A DNA stretch of 64,000 nt. Source: Brachionus koreanus (lineage: Eukaryota; Rotifera; Eurotatoria; Ploima; Brachionidae). The first letter of the stretch is position 1; every line of letters starts with the position of its first letter. The notes under the pieces are model-generated. The model was not told the DNA's origin. It searched no databases and saw only the letters and a program-made list of their open reading frames with translations. Positions 25,394-38,541 of the stretch are shown in pieces. The DNA lies in assembly GCA_016987375.1 (NCBI GenBank), contig PJRA01000272.1:1442416-1506415 (forward strand). Reading direction: 5' to 3'. Position numbers and translations under genes: made by a program.

Positions 25394-28300
25394 ATGAACG
25401 CTTCAGGAAGCGACGCGGCTAACGATGATAGTGTAGAACTAGTCGAGTTGAAAAGAAAAAATTACCGATTGAGCAAAAAGATAAAAAATGTCGATAGCCA
25501 GCAAGAGGAAGTGTTATTAGGTCAAGAAAGCAATCATACTGAAAACAAATTCGACAAATTAGACTCAAATGTAAATGATTTAAAGGTAAATTTTAGTCAT
25601 AGAAAAAAAATGTCCAGCAACAAAAAAGGTCTTTGGCACACAATTGACAATATACTTGATCTAAAACTTAAATTTGATTCTAGCCAGCTTGAGAACGCGT
25701 TCAAATCGTCCTATTTAGGCGTATCGAGGTCAATTTACATAAAATACTTGCTGTTTCTAATCGTATTTACGCTCACGTGGCTCATCTATTTGATTCTTGG
25801 TAACCAGAGCCAAATAGACATTGATCAAGTTTATGCTACAGTGATTAAATATGATAATGAAGCTAATTCGACAATATATGTTCAGATAAACGAAACTAAA
25901 AGTAAACTATTAGAAAATAAAACTCTTCTTCTATCCTGTATGCTAGTTATTTGCTTGGTATATCTGGCAATATTTATTTTTTTGGTTATTATTGAATATA
26001 AAGAAAATGAGTTTAGAAAAATTGAGAATAAATTATCTCGCCAGGAACACGAGACAAAGGTCAATTTTAAGTTGGCCGAAAAAGATCTAAAATTGGCCAT
26101 GGAGGAAGTGCTCGAAAAAGAGCGTGAATACACCGATTTGCGCAAAAAACATGAACAAAACTCGGCTAGAGTTAGCAAAATGAGAAATTTTTACAAAAAA
26201 TGTGCCTATCCAACTGCTCTACTGGTCACATTCCTCATGCTAGGCACATGCTTTATGCTATTTTTTATTCAAGGTGATCAATTATTTGTCTCACAGACAT
26301 CCCATTTTGTCTGGTTCACTGAGTCCATTCTTCTCTTCTATCTAATCTATCCATTTCAATTGCTAATACCGATCATCATCGGCCCAATTTTGAGCATTGT
26401 CTACGAGTATCTAGCACTAGATAAACAATTTAGCAACGACTCAAATGTCTATCTTCACTCTCAAATGATTATATTTGTTTTTATTAAAATTCTTCTACAC
26501 TCGTCTCTTCATTTAATATCAATATACTTAAAGCTGAGCATTGATTCAATTAAACGGGACACGTTCATGAAGCTTGCCCACATGAACAAGGCTCATATGA
26601 CATCACAGCAAGACAAACAAATAACAGAACGTATGATTAAATCAATTATGCCTCCTTTGTTCACACATGTGTTCGGCAAGCCAGAGGAATTTAAAAAAAA
26701 TGTGAATCGTGTTGACCAAATGAGACCATTATTCATTTATCCAGTTAGTGAAATAAGCATACTATTCGCCGACATAGTTGGCTTTACTCGCATGAGTTCA
26801 AACAAAACTGCCGAAGAGCTTGTATTCTTGCTGAACGATTTGTATGCTCGCTTTGACAAGTTGTGTGAGCAGGCCGGCTGCGAAAAAATCAGCACTCTAG
26901 GCGATTGCTATTACTGTGTTAGTGGGTGCTTGAATGGGAGGCGAGATCATGCCAAGTGTTGTGTCGAAATGGGACTTTTGATGGTAAAAGAAATTGAGCT
27001 TTTTAATAAAGACCATGATGTGGATGTGAATATGCGCGTTGGAGTGCACACAGGCAGCGCACTTTGTGGCTTTATTGGCGGTAAAAGGTTCCGTTTCGAC
27101 GTATGGTCCAGTGACGTCACTTTGGCCAACAAAATGGAGTCTAGTGGCCGAGCTGGCTGGGTGCACATTTCCGAAGACACCTACAAAAAACTCGACGGCA
27201 AGTTCAACACTGAACCAGGTGAGAACCAGTCCGGAAAGGCGACTTATTTTGTTGTCAGAGAATCAAAACGAGAGACAGTGGCTGATGCACTAAAGCTTAG
27301 CGAGAGTCAAAATTCGCGCCGAGTTTTGAATGAGACTGGCGAACAAAGCACAATGCATAGTCTAATAAGCAAAGAGAACTTTTTCAGTTCTATGAATGAG
27401 GAAAATTTGCTCGCTTTGGCCGTAAAGGAAATACAATTTTTTCAGCCAGAGGTAAATTTTTTGACAATGCAATTTAATTCGAAAGAAGAAGCTGATTTTC
27501 AGACATATTTAATGGGCTTGAGCACAGAAAACAACACTTGGAATAAAAAATTTTGGACTAGTCCGCGTAATTTGCTTCTATTGAGCGTTTCAATTGCATT
27601 TACAATCAATTTATGTGTTTCTAGCGCATATTTTTTGTCATTTATTGTGACTACAATGACTCATTTCAAATATACAATCAACTACAATACTCATTTTTTG
27701 AGCATTCTAATTGTCTATTCAATTCTTTTTGTTTTACAAATAGGCTTATTGCTACTATTTTTCTTTTACAATCATAAAACATCACAACAGTCCAATAGTG
27801 ACTCGTCTGAATCACAAAAGTTTGCCAAAGCCAAATTAAGAAAGAAAGTTTTAATAAAATATATAACGATATATGCATTATCGCTTATTTTTTTGACTGC
27901 CATACCAATCTATCTGCTCGGCACTGGTCTTCCATTTTTGTCCAGTCTAAACAATTATCTATGGACATCTTTGCTAGACACTGACAACAATATTCAGCCT
28001 ACAAAACGACTTAATTTATTCGGTCTGTATCTATATTTCATATACACTATTTCAATGGTTAATTTTGGCTCATTTGTGCAACTAAGCTCTTTGTACAAAA
28101 CAATTTTGTCTTGTATTTTTGCACTCATAATTGCTTTGTGTGCATTTTTGGGCATTGATCCAAGCATTCAAATAGCCGTAATCAAGTATAATCAAACATC
28201 AGAGCCGGTAGCTACTAGCTCTTTCAGTTTTTACAGTACCATGTTCATCAAAGGCTTTGTGAGTCAAAATTTGGTTGCTATCATTGACTTTTTTCTATTG

Positions 28301-29092
28301 ATTTTGCTTATTTGGTTCATAAATAGACAATCAGAATTGATGCAAAGAATTAGCTTTAAGTATGACCAAGAAGCTCTAATGAAAATAACATACGGAATGC
28401 AGCAAAAAGACTTGGCCAATTGGCTAATTGACATCGTAATTCCGTCTCATGTAATTAGTCATGTGAAAGAGAAAAAACAATATTCAATGAATTACGAATG
28501 CGTTGGAGTGTTATTTGTTAGTTTGTGTAATTTTTCTGAATTTTTCGAAGAGTCGTATGAAGGAGGCAGGGAACTATTGCGCGTGCTAAATGAAATATCA
28601 ATTGATTTTGATCGATTGCTCGACGAGCCAAAGTATAAAGAGATAGAAAAAATAAAATCAATCGGTTCTACTTTTATGATAGCCTCTGGGCTAAAAATGG
28701 ACAATCAAAACTCGGATATATCTCATTTATACGATTTGGTCGATTTTGCTCTAGAAATGAAGGAAAAACTCGAATCTTTCAATCTCGAGGCAATGTCTGT
28801 ATGTCATTTTAAATTTCAAATGAAAATGGGCTTTAATTGTGGTCCTTTGACTGCTGGTGTAATTGGAACTGATAGACTATTGTATGACATTTGGGGTGAT
28901 ACTGTTAATGTTGCGTCTAGAATGGATTCTACTGGCCAAGCAGGTCTATTGCAAACCCCAGAAAAAGCTGCCAAATTGCTTGGTGATGATTACAAGTTCT
29001 ATCAACGAGGACTTGTTCAAATTAAGGGAAAGGATAAAATGATGACATATTTTTTGGATCCTAACGAAAATAGGAAACACAATCAAAATTAA
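25394..29092 (+). CDS. ADCY9: transmembrane adenylyl cyclase, type 9-like, single exon (1232 aa)
   Basis: One uninterrupted 1232-codon frame; the first ATG follows an in-frame TAA about 25 nt upstream. Order: cytosolic N-terminus, a hydrophobic cassette (~116-376), C1a (~450-620), a second hydrophobic cassette (~725-1000) and C2 (~1035-1225). C1a keeps both metal-binding Asp sites (ILFADIVGF and STLGDCYYC) and FRFDVWSSDVTLANKME. C2 keeps EKIKSIGSTFM and DIWGDTVNVASRMD, which carry the adenine-site Lys/Asp and the catalytic Asn/Arg, so it should make cAMP from ATP at the membrane. KRFRFDVWS in C1 and FFEESYEGGRELLRVLNE in C2 resemble the type 9 isoform most; the subtype is inference from recalled sequence. 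Unusual: a glycosylatable extracellular loop (~137-178) and a ~65-residue charged coiled-coil-like stretch (~203-267) lie inside the first membrane cassette. It is intronless among intron-rich neighbours. Confidence 0.93.
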   Translation: MNASGSDAANDDSVELVELKRKNYRLSKKIKNVDSQQEEVLLGQESNHTENKFDKLDSNVNDLKVNFSHRKKMSSNKKGLWHTIDNILDLKLKFDSSQLENAFKSSYLGVSRSIYIKYLLFLIVFTLTWLIYLILGNQSQIDIDQVYATVIKYDNEANSTIYVQINETKSKLLENKTLLLSCMLVICLVYLAIFIFLVIIEYKENEFRKIENKLSRQEHETKVNFKLAEKDLKLAMEEVLEKEREYTDLRKKHEQNSARVSKMRNFYKKCAYPTALLVTFLMLGTCFMLFFIQGDQLFVSQTSHFVWFTESILLFYLIYPFQLLIPIIIGPILSIVYEYLALDKQFSNDSNVYLHSQMIIFVFIKILLHSSLHLISIYLKLSIDSIKRDTFMKLAHMNKAHMTSQQDKQITERMIKSIMPPLFTHVFGKPEEFKKNVNRVDQMRPLFIYPVSEISILFADIVGFTRMSSNKTAEELVFLLNDLYARFDKLCEQAGCEKISTLGDCYYCVSGCLNGRRDHAKCCVEMGLLMVKEIELFNKDHDVDVNMRVGVHTGSALCGFIGGKRFRFDVWSSDVTLANKMESSGRAGWVHISEDTYKKLDGKFNTEPGENQSGKATYFVVRESKRETVADALKLSESQNSRRVLNETGEQSTMHSLISKENFFSSMNEENLLALAVKEIQFFQPEVNFLTMQFNSKEEADFQTYLMGLSTENNTWNKKFWTSPRNLLLLSVSIAFTINLCVSSAYFLSFIVTTMTHFKYTINYNTHFLSILIVYSILFVLQIGLLLLFFFYNHKTSQQSNSDSSESQKFAKAKLRKKVLIKYITIYALSLIFLTAIPIYLLGTGLPFLSSLNNYLWTSLLDTDNNIQPTKRLNLFGLYLYFIYTISMVNFGSFVQLSSLYKTILSCIFALIIALCAFLGIDPSIQIAVIKYNQTSEPVATSSFSFYSTMFIKGFVSQNLVAIIDFFLLILLIWFINRQSELMQRISFKYDQEALMKITYGMQQKDLANWLIDIVIPSHVISHVKEKKQYSMNYECVGVLFVSLCNFSEFFEESYEGGRELLRVLNEISIDFDRLLDEPKYKEIEKIKSIGSTFMIASGLKMDNQNSDISHLYDLVDFALEMKEKLESFNLEAMSVCHFKFQMKMGFNCGPLTAGVIGTDRLLYDIWGDTVNVASRMDSTGQAGLLQTPEKAAKLLGDDYKFYQRGLVQIKGKDKMMTYFLDPNENRKHNQN

Positions 29093-31250
29093 ATTTTAAA
29101 TAATTTTTTCTATGTTTTATAAATTATTGAAGGCTCAATTTTTCCTAAAAAATTCGTATTTTATAATAACAAAATAAAATCGGTATTTTAGTTTGTAAAT
29201 GTTCAGATTTTAAGCTATTTTTTCATATTTTTTTTCTGATTAATTAAAAAAATCAAAATTTAAAAGGCATTAGTGTCTTATTTCTAATAATTTTTTAGAC
29301 TAGTGAAAACTAAATAGTTTTAGCCGAGTTGTTTTTTTTTTATTTTTTTCTAATTTACTAATTCCAATATAATTAATGATTTTTCGATAGGTGTAAAATT
29401 TAATTCTTTGGATTAAAATTAAAATTTATTTTTGATTTAATAAAATTTTAAAATAATTGAATTTTTTTTTTTAACTTAAATTTAGCTAGAATTCAGTTTA
29501 TAAAGAGAAATAAAAGTTGAAAACTTGTTAATCAAAATAGTCCAACATTTCATCTAATTGTCCTTTAGCTTAGAAAGATTTTAAAGTTGTGTCAAAAACA
29601 TTATTTTCGTAGAATAAACCTAGAACCACAAGCATTATTTTACAAAAATTACCCGTTCCAGAGCCTATTTTCGGAGTTGATGGGAAAATTTATTTTTTAG
29701 CAAGATTTATAGTAACAAAAATAACAAATTCACCACCTCTTTTACATATTAAATATTGGTTCAGTTAATAATGATAAATTTTATAAATGATTTATAAATA
29801 AATGATATAAAAAATTCTTCTTTTTTCGATAAATTAAAATTTTCTAAAAAAAATATTTAAATTAAAATACTGCAAAGTGCATCATAGTTTTTTTCACCTT
29901 TTTTACATAAAATATTAACAAGATTTTAATTGATTATTGCTTAGATTTTCTAAAAAAATAAAGTTAAAATTTTATTTTTGTAAATTTTAATTTATCAAAA
30001 AAGGAAAAGTTGTTTTTTGTATTTGAATTACACAATATCAATATCTAGTGGAAGGTAAAAATCTTTTAAAAGTAAGAAAAAAAGTTTCGTTAAAAAATTT
30101 GTAGTGGCTGAATAGATCAGGTAGAATATGCATTAGCAACATCAAGATAAATATTCACCAATTATCATTTGACCTTTACACCTCACAATCGACGATATAT
30201 CCTCACCTTAATTTGATTTACAAAGCTAGCAGGTGTTGACTGGTTGTTTTACATTATTTGACATATTTCTATATTCAACGATTGCCTTGAAATTTTTAGG
30301 GAACTAAAATTTGTTGATCATTACCTAAGATTAGATGCAATATTTTTTAAATTTACAAAAGTTCAAGTTCGAACTTTAAATTCTGGTACTAGCAACGCTT
30401 TTTTATCGATTCGAGTTTCTTCAGTACCAGTTTGACAATTTTTTTCAATATCTGGTTATATCAACCGATCACATAGGTAAAGATTAACTGCCAAAAACTT
30501 AAAGACAACTTTATCGGTTAGTAACATGGATTTAATAGGGAACTTTTTTATTTTAAGCAAAAGAAAATCTTTAAAATTAAAATTAAAGTCCGAACTTGGA
30601 CTTGACTTGAGACTTTTGAATTTTAAACAACTCTGGTTGGATCCAATTCAACCAGCTCAGGTATGATATTTTAATAGAACCTTTAATAAAAAGATGATTT
30701 ATCACTCAAGATATTTTTTCAAAATTCATTTAAAAATTAATATTATTCTGAATAATAAAAATCGAATAATATTTTGTTTATTTACTTCATTCTACTTCTT
30801 AGTTTATACATCTTATCAAGCTTTATTTATTTTAAATGCATATATTAGAAAAAACAAATAAAAAAGATTGAATATTTTATATTTTATTTCTTGATAAAAT
30901 TTATAAATAGCATGAGACAAAATTTTTTAAATGACAAAAGTAAATTGATAAAAATATTATCAATTGAAGACAATATATTAAAAAAGATATTCATTTTGTT
31001 TTGTGCAAAAATAAACCATTACAGAAAAAATATAGAAAAATTTCAATCATCAAACCAAAGCCCGTATATACCTTAGAAATAATCTTTTCGGATAGTCATA
31101 ATAAATTTAAACTTAAAAAAAATTAAAATTATTCAAAAACATAAAATGAAACGTAGTCACATTTTGAATTATTTTATTTTATCGTTCTTGTCAATTCTAG
31201 CTCTAAAGTTAATATAATTTAATCTATAATTTATTTTCTCTATTAAGATA
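29093..31250. other. intergenic, no gene seen
   Basis: AT-rich spacer between the cyclase 3' end and SLC30A7. AATAAA-like signals lie shortly after the cyclase stop (for example near 29170). A 61-codon frame at 30891-31076 (+) lacks coding character. No RNA gene or repeat was recognised. Confidence 0.6.
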
Positions 31251-33025
<1,775 letters not shown>

Positions 33026-33227
33026 TCAATATTGCAAATCGTTTTGCTGGCCTAGAAACTATTTTCAACATCTAAACCTGATAGAATTTTGAATTTTTGA
33101 AATTTAAATTCGATTTTAATAAAATTCAAAATACTAGGATAATTAAATTTGATCAAGTCCATTTTTAGAAATATTTAGTTTAAATTTATTTAAAATAAAA
33201 TAATAATTTATGAAAAAAATAAAAAAT

Positions 33228-34736
33228 TTAAGACAAAATTTTAACTCGTTCAATTGCTGAATCATTGCTAGAATTATTTGTTTCCAAATTTTTGTAGTCG
33301 TTGATCAAATTTTGTAGTGATTGAAATGATTCTGTGAATAGACAAGACTCCATTCCATCCACTTGGGTATAATGATGCAAATGAGCTTTTCGCCTATATA
33401 ATAAATTAAATCTATCTTTGATTGTACTAAATGTGTCTTTGATACATGTATTATTTGAAAGACATAACAGAGAGTATGGCTGACCAAAAGCTGGTACTGA
33501 ACACAGACCAGTTTTCCAACCTTCTTGATTCCATTTAATAAAATTTAATTGTGGTTTCAATTTTTCTATGTTTCTTCTCATGTCACTAATTTGCACTTTG
33601 CCGCGAAGCATCAGGCCACATGCCAAATACAGACTTGATTTAGGATCGCATTGAAGGAGTTGATTTTCTCTTTTGAATGCATCCGAAAACATTTGCTCTA
33701 TACCTCGGACTTGTAGATTGACTTTTTCACTTATGTAAAGTGGTGATAGAGAAGATAAAAGATAATGCATGCGCGGAAAAGGTACTAGGTTCATAGCTAT
33801 TTCATTCAAATCAACATTTAATGATCCTTCAAATCTAGATGAACTAGTCAAATTTAGAAGCATATTAGCAACTATATTATTCATTGAATCAAATGGTTTT
33901 TCGGTTTTTTTGTTTGCACTTGAGCTATTAGCACTTGATATGATTGTGCTATTGCTATCTATTAATACTTTAGAGGGGTCTCTACTGCGAAGTGAGCTAG
34001 AAAAATTGGTGTTTTTACATGTACTCTGGGTCTTTACACATACACTCTCAATTCTATTTACAATATTGACTAATGAATGATTGTCTATAGGCATGACACA
34101 ATCAGCAAAATCCGTCAGCTGTTTCATGGCCAATACACAGTTATATGGTGATGTGATTACATCATCATCTGCTGATGGATACACTGCAACTACAAAACGA
34201 TGTACTTCTGGATAATCGTCAGCTATCATTCTCAAGACAGCCGTGCCTAAACCACTACCTGTTCCACCACCCATTGAATGCATTACAAAAAAAGATTCTA
34301 ATGAATCACATAATTCCGCATTTTTTCTAATTAATTCTCTAATAGAATCTTTGTACTTATTACCATAGAACATATGTCCAACAGCCCAATTATTTCCTGC
34401 TCCTGATACATCAGTAACATATTGACGATGGTCGAATACTTCATTCAAAGGACCTTTCATAATTTCATTTACAACTCCTTCTTCTGTATCAATCAAAACT
34501 GCTCTGGCTCTCAAACTGCGAATTTTTTCGGTTGCGCTTCCTACTGGGATTTCGCTACTTTCAAAATAAGAGGTTGCTTTTGATCTTACGTCTACATTTC
34601 GAAAAAAAGTGCTTAATGACTCATCAAAAACACCTTTTTTATTTACGGCAGCATGCTCTCTTAATGCCAAATCCCAAAAACGGCAACCGATCTGATTTCC
34701 ACATTGACCAATTTGCAAAGTTATGTTTTGGGTCAT
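33228..34736 (-). CDS. TUBE1: epsilon-tubulin, single exon (502 aa)
   Basis: An uninterrupted frame begins MTQNITLQIGQCGNQIGC and carries the tubulin GTP-binding signature SMGGGTGSGLGT. Epsilon-specific features are clear: LREHAAVNKKGVFDESLSTF, the Ser/Asn-rich insert (~235-285) before FDSMNNIVANMLLNLTSSSR, NLVPFPRMHYLLSSLSPLY, FIKWNQEGWKTGLCSVP, and the C-terminal SLFTE-like region. Epsilon-tubulin acts in centriole maturation and triplet-microtubule stability, fitting a ciliated animal and the BBS4 gene nearby. It is slightly longer than the human protein (475 aa), mainly in the insert and C-terminal tail. It has no introns although neighbours have many. It is convergent with SLC30A7; the 5' flank from 34737 is AT-rich. 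Confidence 0.96.
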   Translation of the reverse strand: MTQNITLQIGQCGNQIGCRFWDLALREHAAVNKKGVFDESLSTFFRNVDVRSKATSYFESSEIPVGSATEKIRSLRARAVLIDTEEGVVNEIMKGPLNEVFDHRQYVTDVSGAGNNWAVGHMFYGNKYKDSIRELIRKNAELCDSLESFFVMHSMGGGTGSGLGTAVLRMIADDYPEVHRFVVAVYPSADDDVITSPYNCVLAMKQLTDFADCVMPIDNHSLVNIVNRIESVCVKTQSTCKNTNFSSSLRSRDPSKVLIDSNSTIISSANSSSANKKTEKPFDSMNNIVANMLLNLTSSSRFEGSLNVDLNEIAMNLVPFPRMHYLLSSLSPLYISEKVNLQVRGIEQMFSDAFKRENQLLQCDPKSSLYLACGLMLRGKVQISDMRRNIEKLKPQLNFIKWNQEGWKTGLCSVPAFGQPYSLLCLSNNTCIKDTFSTIKDRFNLLYRRKAHLHHYTQVDGMESCLFTESFQSLQNLINDYKNLETNNSSNDSAIERVKILS

Positions 34737-35201
34737 TTACCTTGACAACGAATATAATTCTATTTTAAAAAATTTAAATTTATTTTTTCTTTAAAGTTCA
34801 TTATTAACTTTACTTGATTTAATTAAGTTTTCAAAATATAACTTTAATATATATTTTAGCCATTATGTTATTCTGAAATTGAAATATGCTAAATACATCT
34901 TATAAATAAAAGGTTAAAAAAAAATATTCAAGATATTAAAATTATATTTTATTTTAATTATTGTTAATCCTTATTATTGAATTTTTTCTTATTATTGATC
35001 TCAATAACCATTGATAATATTTAATTAAAATTCAAATTTATTTTGTCATCGTTATTTATTTTTCTTATTAAAATAAAATAATTTAAAAATCTATATGTGG
35101 AATCAATAGATTGAATGTTAAATTAATTATAATAAAATTTGTTATCTTAAAAAATAACTTTTAAAATTTTTGCTTAAAACAAATTGAAAAAAAATTTTTG
35201 A
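34737..35201. other. divergent intergenic spacer TUBE1 / CBR copy 1
   Basis: About 465 bp of AT-rich DNA between two divergent start codons, presumably holding both promoters. No motif could be recognised. The homology between the two CBR copies begins only a few bases before the ATG at 35202. Confidence 0.5.
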
Positions 35202-36285
35202 ATGATGAAAGATTTCAAGAAAGTTGCCATTGTAACAGGTTCAAATAAAGGCATAGGTTACGCGATTGTGAAAAGTCTAGCAAAAAAATTCAATGGAATT
35301 GTCTATCTGACTGGTAGTATTCTATTTAAAAGAAGAAATTCTTAATTCAAAGCTATAATCTATTTTAGCCAGAAATGAAAGTCTAGGTCTAAAAGCTGTT
35401 CAAAGTCTTCAAGACGAAAATGTTCAAGTTAGTTTCCATCAATTGGACATTGAAGATTCACAAAGCATAAAAACATTTTCGCATTATCTCAAAGAAAAAT
35501 ATGATGGCATTGATATTTTGATAAATAATGCAGCCATTGCATATTTATTTCAAAAAGTTAAAAGAAATAAAATAAAAAATTTTTTAAACTAAATTTATCA
35601 TAAGAAAAAAGATCAAGTAACAGAAATAGATCAAGTTATTAACACAGTACAGGTCAATTTCACATCAACATTGAATCTGTGCAATGCTTTGTTTCCACTG
35701 CTTCGACCAAATGCTAGAGTAGTTAATGTATCTAGTCGAGCAGGTTTTTTATCAAATATAAAAGATCAAAAATGGATCAATAGAATTACATCAAAGCCTT
35801 TTTCAATTGAAGAATGTGTCCAATTAATGGATGAATATATTCAGTAAATATTAAAAAGCATTCTTATTAAAATTGTAACTTTTTGTAATTTTCTTTTAAA
35901 GACTAGCAAAAGCAGGAAAACACAATCATTTAGTTTCAAATTGTTATGCTATGTCAAAGATCGGCTTGAATCTTTTAACTGAAGCTCAACAAGATTTATT
36001 TAACCAAGATAACAGAAACAATATTGTTGTAAGTTCATGTACACCTGGATATTGTGCTACTGACATGACTAGTTTCACTGGTCCATTAACTCCAGATGAA
36101 GGTACATGCTTTTTTTTCAAATTATTTTATTAGTTAAATTAAATTCATTTCATTAAAAAGGAGCTAAAACACCTGTTTTTTGTGCACTTTTACCTGAAAA
36201 TTGGAATGGATCGAAAGGAAAATTTTGGGCAGATGAGCAGTGTGTCGATTGGAAAGATATTAAAAATATTCAGCAAAATAATTAA
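35202..36285 (+). CDS. CBR1: carbonyl reductase (SDR family), copy 1 (5 exons, ~287 aa)
   Basis: Exons 35202-35313, 35369-35556, 35605-35843, 35902-36101 and 36161-36285 join in frame (864 nt). It is an NADPH-dependent short-chain dehydrogenase, cytosolic. Cofactor motif: VTGSNKGIGYAIV; second block: LTARNESLG; NNAAIA corresponds to the NNAG motif. The catalytic Ser lies in VVNVSSRAG, and the YxxxK pair is in NCYAMSKIG. CCPGW-like CTPGYCATDM and the ending KFWADEQCVDW are CBR1-type. An almost identical gene lies inverted at 45738-44656. The end of exon 2 and start of exon 3 (about 35543-35628) do not match the other copy and read KKKDQVTE in place of the more usual ENDFTPE, so this copy may be slightly damaged or functionally distinct. 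Confidence 0.9.
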
Positions 36286-36489
36286 TTGTTTTTCAACAGA
36301 AAACTTGAAATAAAACTAAATAAATAGCCATTTATTCACATTTTCATAGATCAGGATATTAATTGAATAAATACTATTATGAGCAATTTTTTAACTATTT
36401 TTGCAATAATTCTTAATGAATTTAAAATTTTTTTAATAAATTTCTATTTGAAAATAAAATTTTAATTTTTGAAAAATTATTAATTCATA

Positions 36490-38202
36490 ATGATTGAGAC
36501 TAAACGAGATATTTTAGATTACTATGAAAATTTGAAAAATCAAATTGATATTCATGCAGAAAATTTGATGCTTAAAGAACAATTCGATATTGCTTCTATT
36601 CATTTTTACCGAATTAAATTTTTGGCAAGGATACAAATTACAAGAGATAAAAATTTAGAAAAATTGACGAATAAAGCTGAAAATGATCAAGTGTTTGCGT
36701 TTTTTTTACCAAGGACAAATTTAATGACAGATTTAAAAATTTTCGAATCAAATATATTCGGTTTTTTGATTATTGTTAATCAATTTATAGATCAGAATGT
36801 GATTCATCATCTTAAGTATTTTGGTAAAAATCAAAAAATTTTAATTTTATTTTTTTTTAAAGGAAAATTTTCAATAAAGAAATTCAATTTAAAAGGGAAA
36901 TTTTAATGAGCGGACAAGTACTAAAATAAAAGTATTTATTTAATATCAAAAAGGTTTTTTATTTTTTTATTAAGGATGTAATTATTTTAAATTTACTTAT
37001 AAATCTTATTGAAAAAAGATCTATTAATAATGAAGGATTTATAGATTTATCTGAGTCAACAACCAATTTTTTAGATAAATTTGAAATAAGACGTAATTAT
37101 CTGGAATTTTTAAACAAAAGTGATTTTAATATAATCAAAAAAATGATCAATTCTTCAAAATTGACCAGCTGTGATTTCGAATTTAACAGTCTTCAAGAAA
37201 TTATTAAAAATCAGTTTGATCAGTTTGATTGTATTAGAAAACTGTCGCTTCAAGTAGATGAACAGTGCATATTTCAGGGTGGATGCTTCTATGGACTTAA
37301 TAGTCTTGATTCATTGTTAATTGAAGGAATAGGAAGTGAGTCGTTTAAAAATAGACTTTTCATTGGAATATCAAATTTAACTCACTTGGAAATAAGCTAT
37401 TCATCGATTCATAGTTTGGGAACAAATTTTTTTGATGATTTATCCAAGCTTAATTATTTGAAATTAGAGTCAAATTATCTCAGAAAAATTTTCAATTCAG
37501 CTTTTAGCGGTTTAAAACATCTAAGTGTTCTGGAATTGAATAAAAATAGAATTTTAACTGTTGATAAAGATGCTTTTTCGAATATCAACAGCTTAAAATT
37601 TCTAATCCTGCAAAATGTCATTGATAATTCGCTATTTAATTTATCTTTTCTTAATAAAATGAAAAACTTAGAATGCTTGGTTTTAACTAACGGAAATTAT
37701 TCGCTAAATGACATTCAATTTTCGTATCTACCGAATTTGAAATTTTTTTGTGTATGTTCAAAAATGGTTCCAAAATTAACAAATAATAATATAGTTTTTC
37801 TAGAAATCGAGAATTTGCATCAACTCTCAAATGATGCATTTTTGAGTTGCAATAATCTGAACGGATTGTCATTGAAAGTAAACAAATCATTCATGAAACA
37901 AATTAAAGAATTAAGAGTTCAAAATTTGCAAAATATTCAGTTTTTTTCAATAAAATTTGAATTCGAAGTTATAGATGATGATTTTAGAGATATTAGAAAA
38001 ATATTTGGGTTATCAGAGAAACAATTTATCAGTTGGAAAAATAACATGATGATGGTAATTTTTTTAAAATTTTTTGTAATTCATAATTAAAATTTGTATT
38101 TTAAAGCTTTCTAATTATGAAACAAAAGAAAAATTTCTAAAACATGAAATATTGGTTGGGTCTTATCTAGAAGAAAGAATCCTCGAATATATGGAAAGAT
38201 AA
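36490..38202 (+). CDS. intracellular leucine-rich-repeat protein (4 exons, ~518 aa)
   Basis: Exons 36490-36815, 36863-36917, 36975-38054 and 38107-38202 join in frame (1557 nt). The first ~125 residues are helical and charged (MIETKRDILDYYENLKNQID…), with no signal peptide. From about residue 200 there are irregular leucine-rich repeats: ISNLTHLEISYSSIHSLG, LSKLNYLKLESNYLRKIF, LKHLSVLELNKNRILTVD and INSLKFLILQN. The helical C-terminus ends LVGSYLEERILEYMER. No transmembrane segment was seen, so it is probably cytosolic. The helical head plus LRR layout resembles a large LRR family I associate with rotifers; this is inference from memory. The function is unknown. It sits inside the large inverted duplication but has no second copy in the window. 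Confidence 0.72.
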
Positions 38203-38348
38203 AAACATAAAAAAAAATTAACAAAAACATTTAGTAAAATAGTGTATAATTTTTTTCTAATTTGGTATAATTCTGAATAAATATTTAAAATATTAGCTAA
38301 ACAAATTTTTTTTAAATGATTTAACAAATTTTGGCAATAAAAAAAATT

Positions 38349-38457
38349 TGACAGCAGTGGGATTTGAACCCACGCCAGTATACACTGACCAGAACACACA
38401 TCTTAAGTTTTGTTTCAAACTTGAGTCTGGCGCCTTAGACCACTCGGCCATACTGTC
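38349..38457 (-). tRNA. tRNA-Leu(CAA) with intron, copy A
   Basis: A 109-nt gene with a 7-bp acceptor stem (GACAGTA/TGCTGTC), A box TGGCCGAGTGGTC, an anticodon arm CCAGA-CTCAAG…TTCTGG with anticodon CAA, a 25-nt intron right after position 37, a long variable arm (CAGT…ACTG) as expected for Leu, the T arm GTGGG-TTCAAAT-CCCAC, and discriminator A. A T-run shortly downstream acts as Pol III terminator. It is identical in the gene body to copies B, C and D. Its 5' flank is shared, inverted, with copy C. Confidence 0.96.
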
Positions 38458-38541
38458 TTGATTAATTTTACCACAAAAATTATATTAAAATCGATTTTTT
38501 TTCCATTTTAAAAAGTTTGATTGATAATATAAATTTTTATC
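38349..38541. repeat. inverted repeat 1, left arm (tRNA copy A plus 5' flank)
   Basis: This 193-nt arm is the reverse complement of 39426-39618, covering the tRNA gene and about 84 nt of upstream flank. By eye the arms match throughout. The 884-bp spacer carries tRNA copy B. A recent inverted duplication or conversion is the simplest explanation. Confidence 0.9.

Noticed and set aside
26897..27293. Open frames on the other strand and frames inside the adenylyl cyclase
   Set aside because: They are shadows of the long cyclase ORF, which carries all the conserved motifs.
30891..31076. 61-codon plus-strand frame upstream of SLC30A7
   Set aside because: Lys/Ile/Asn-dominated translation expected of random AT-rich DNA.
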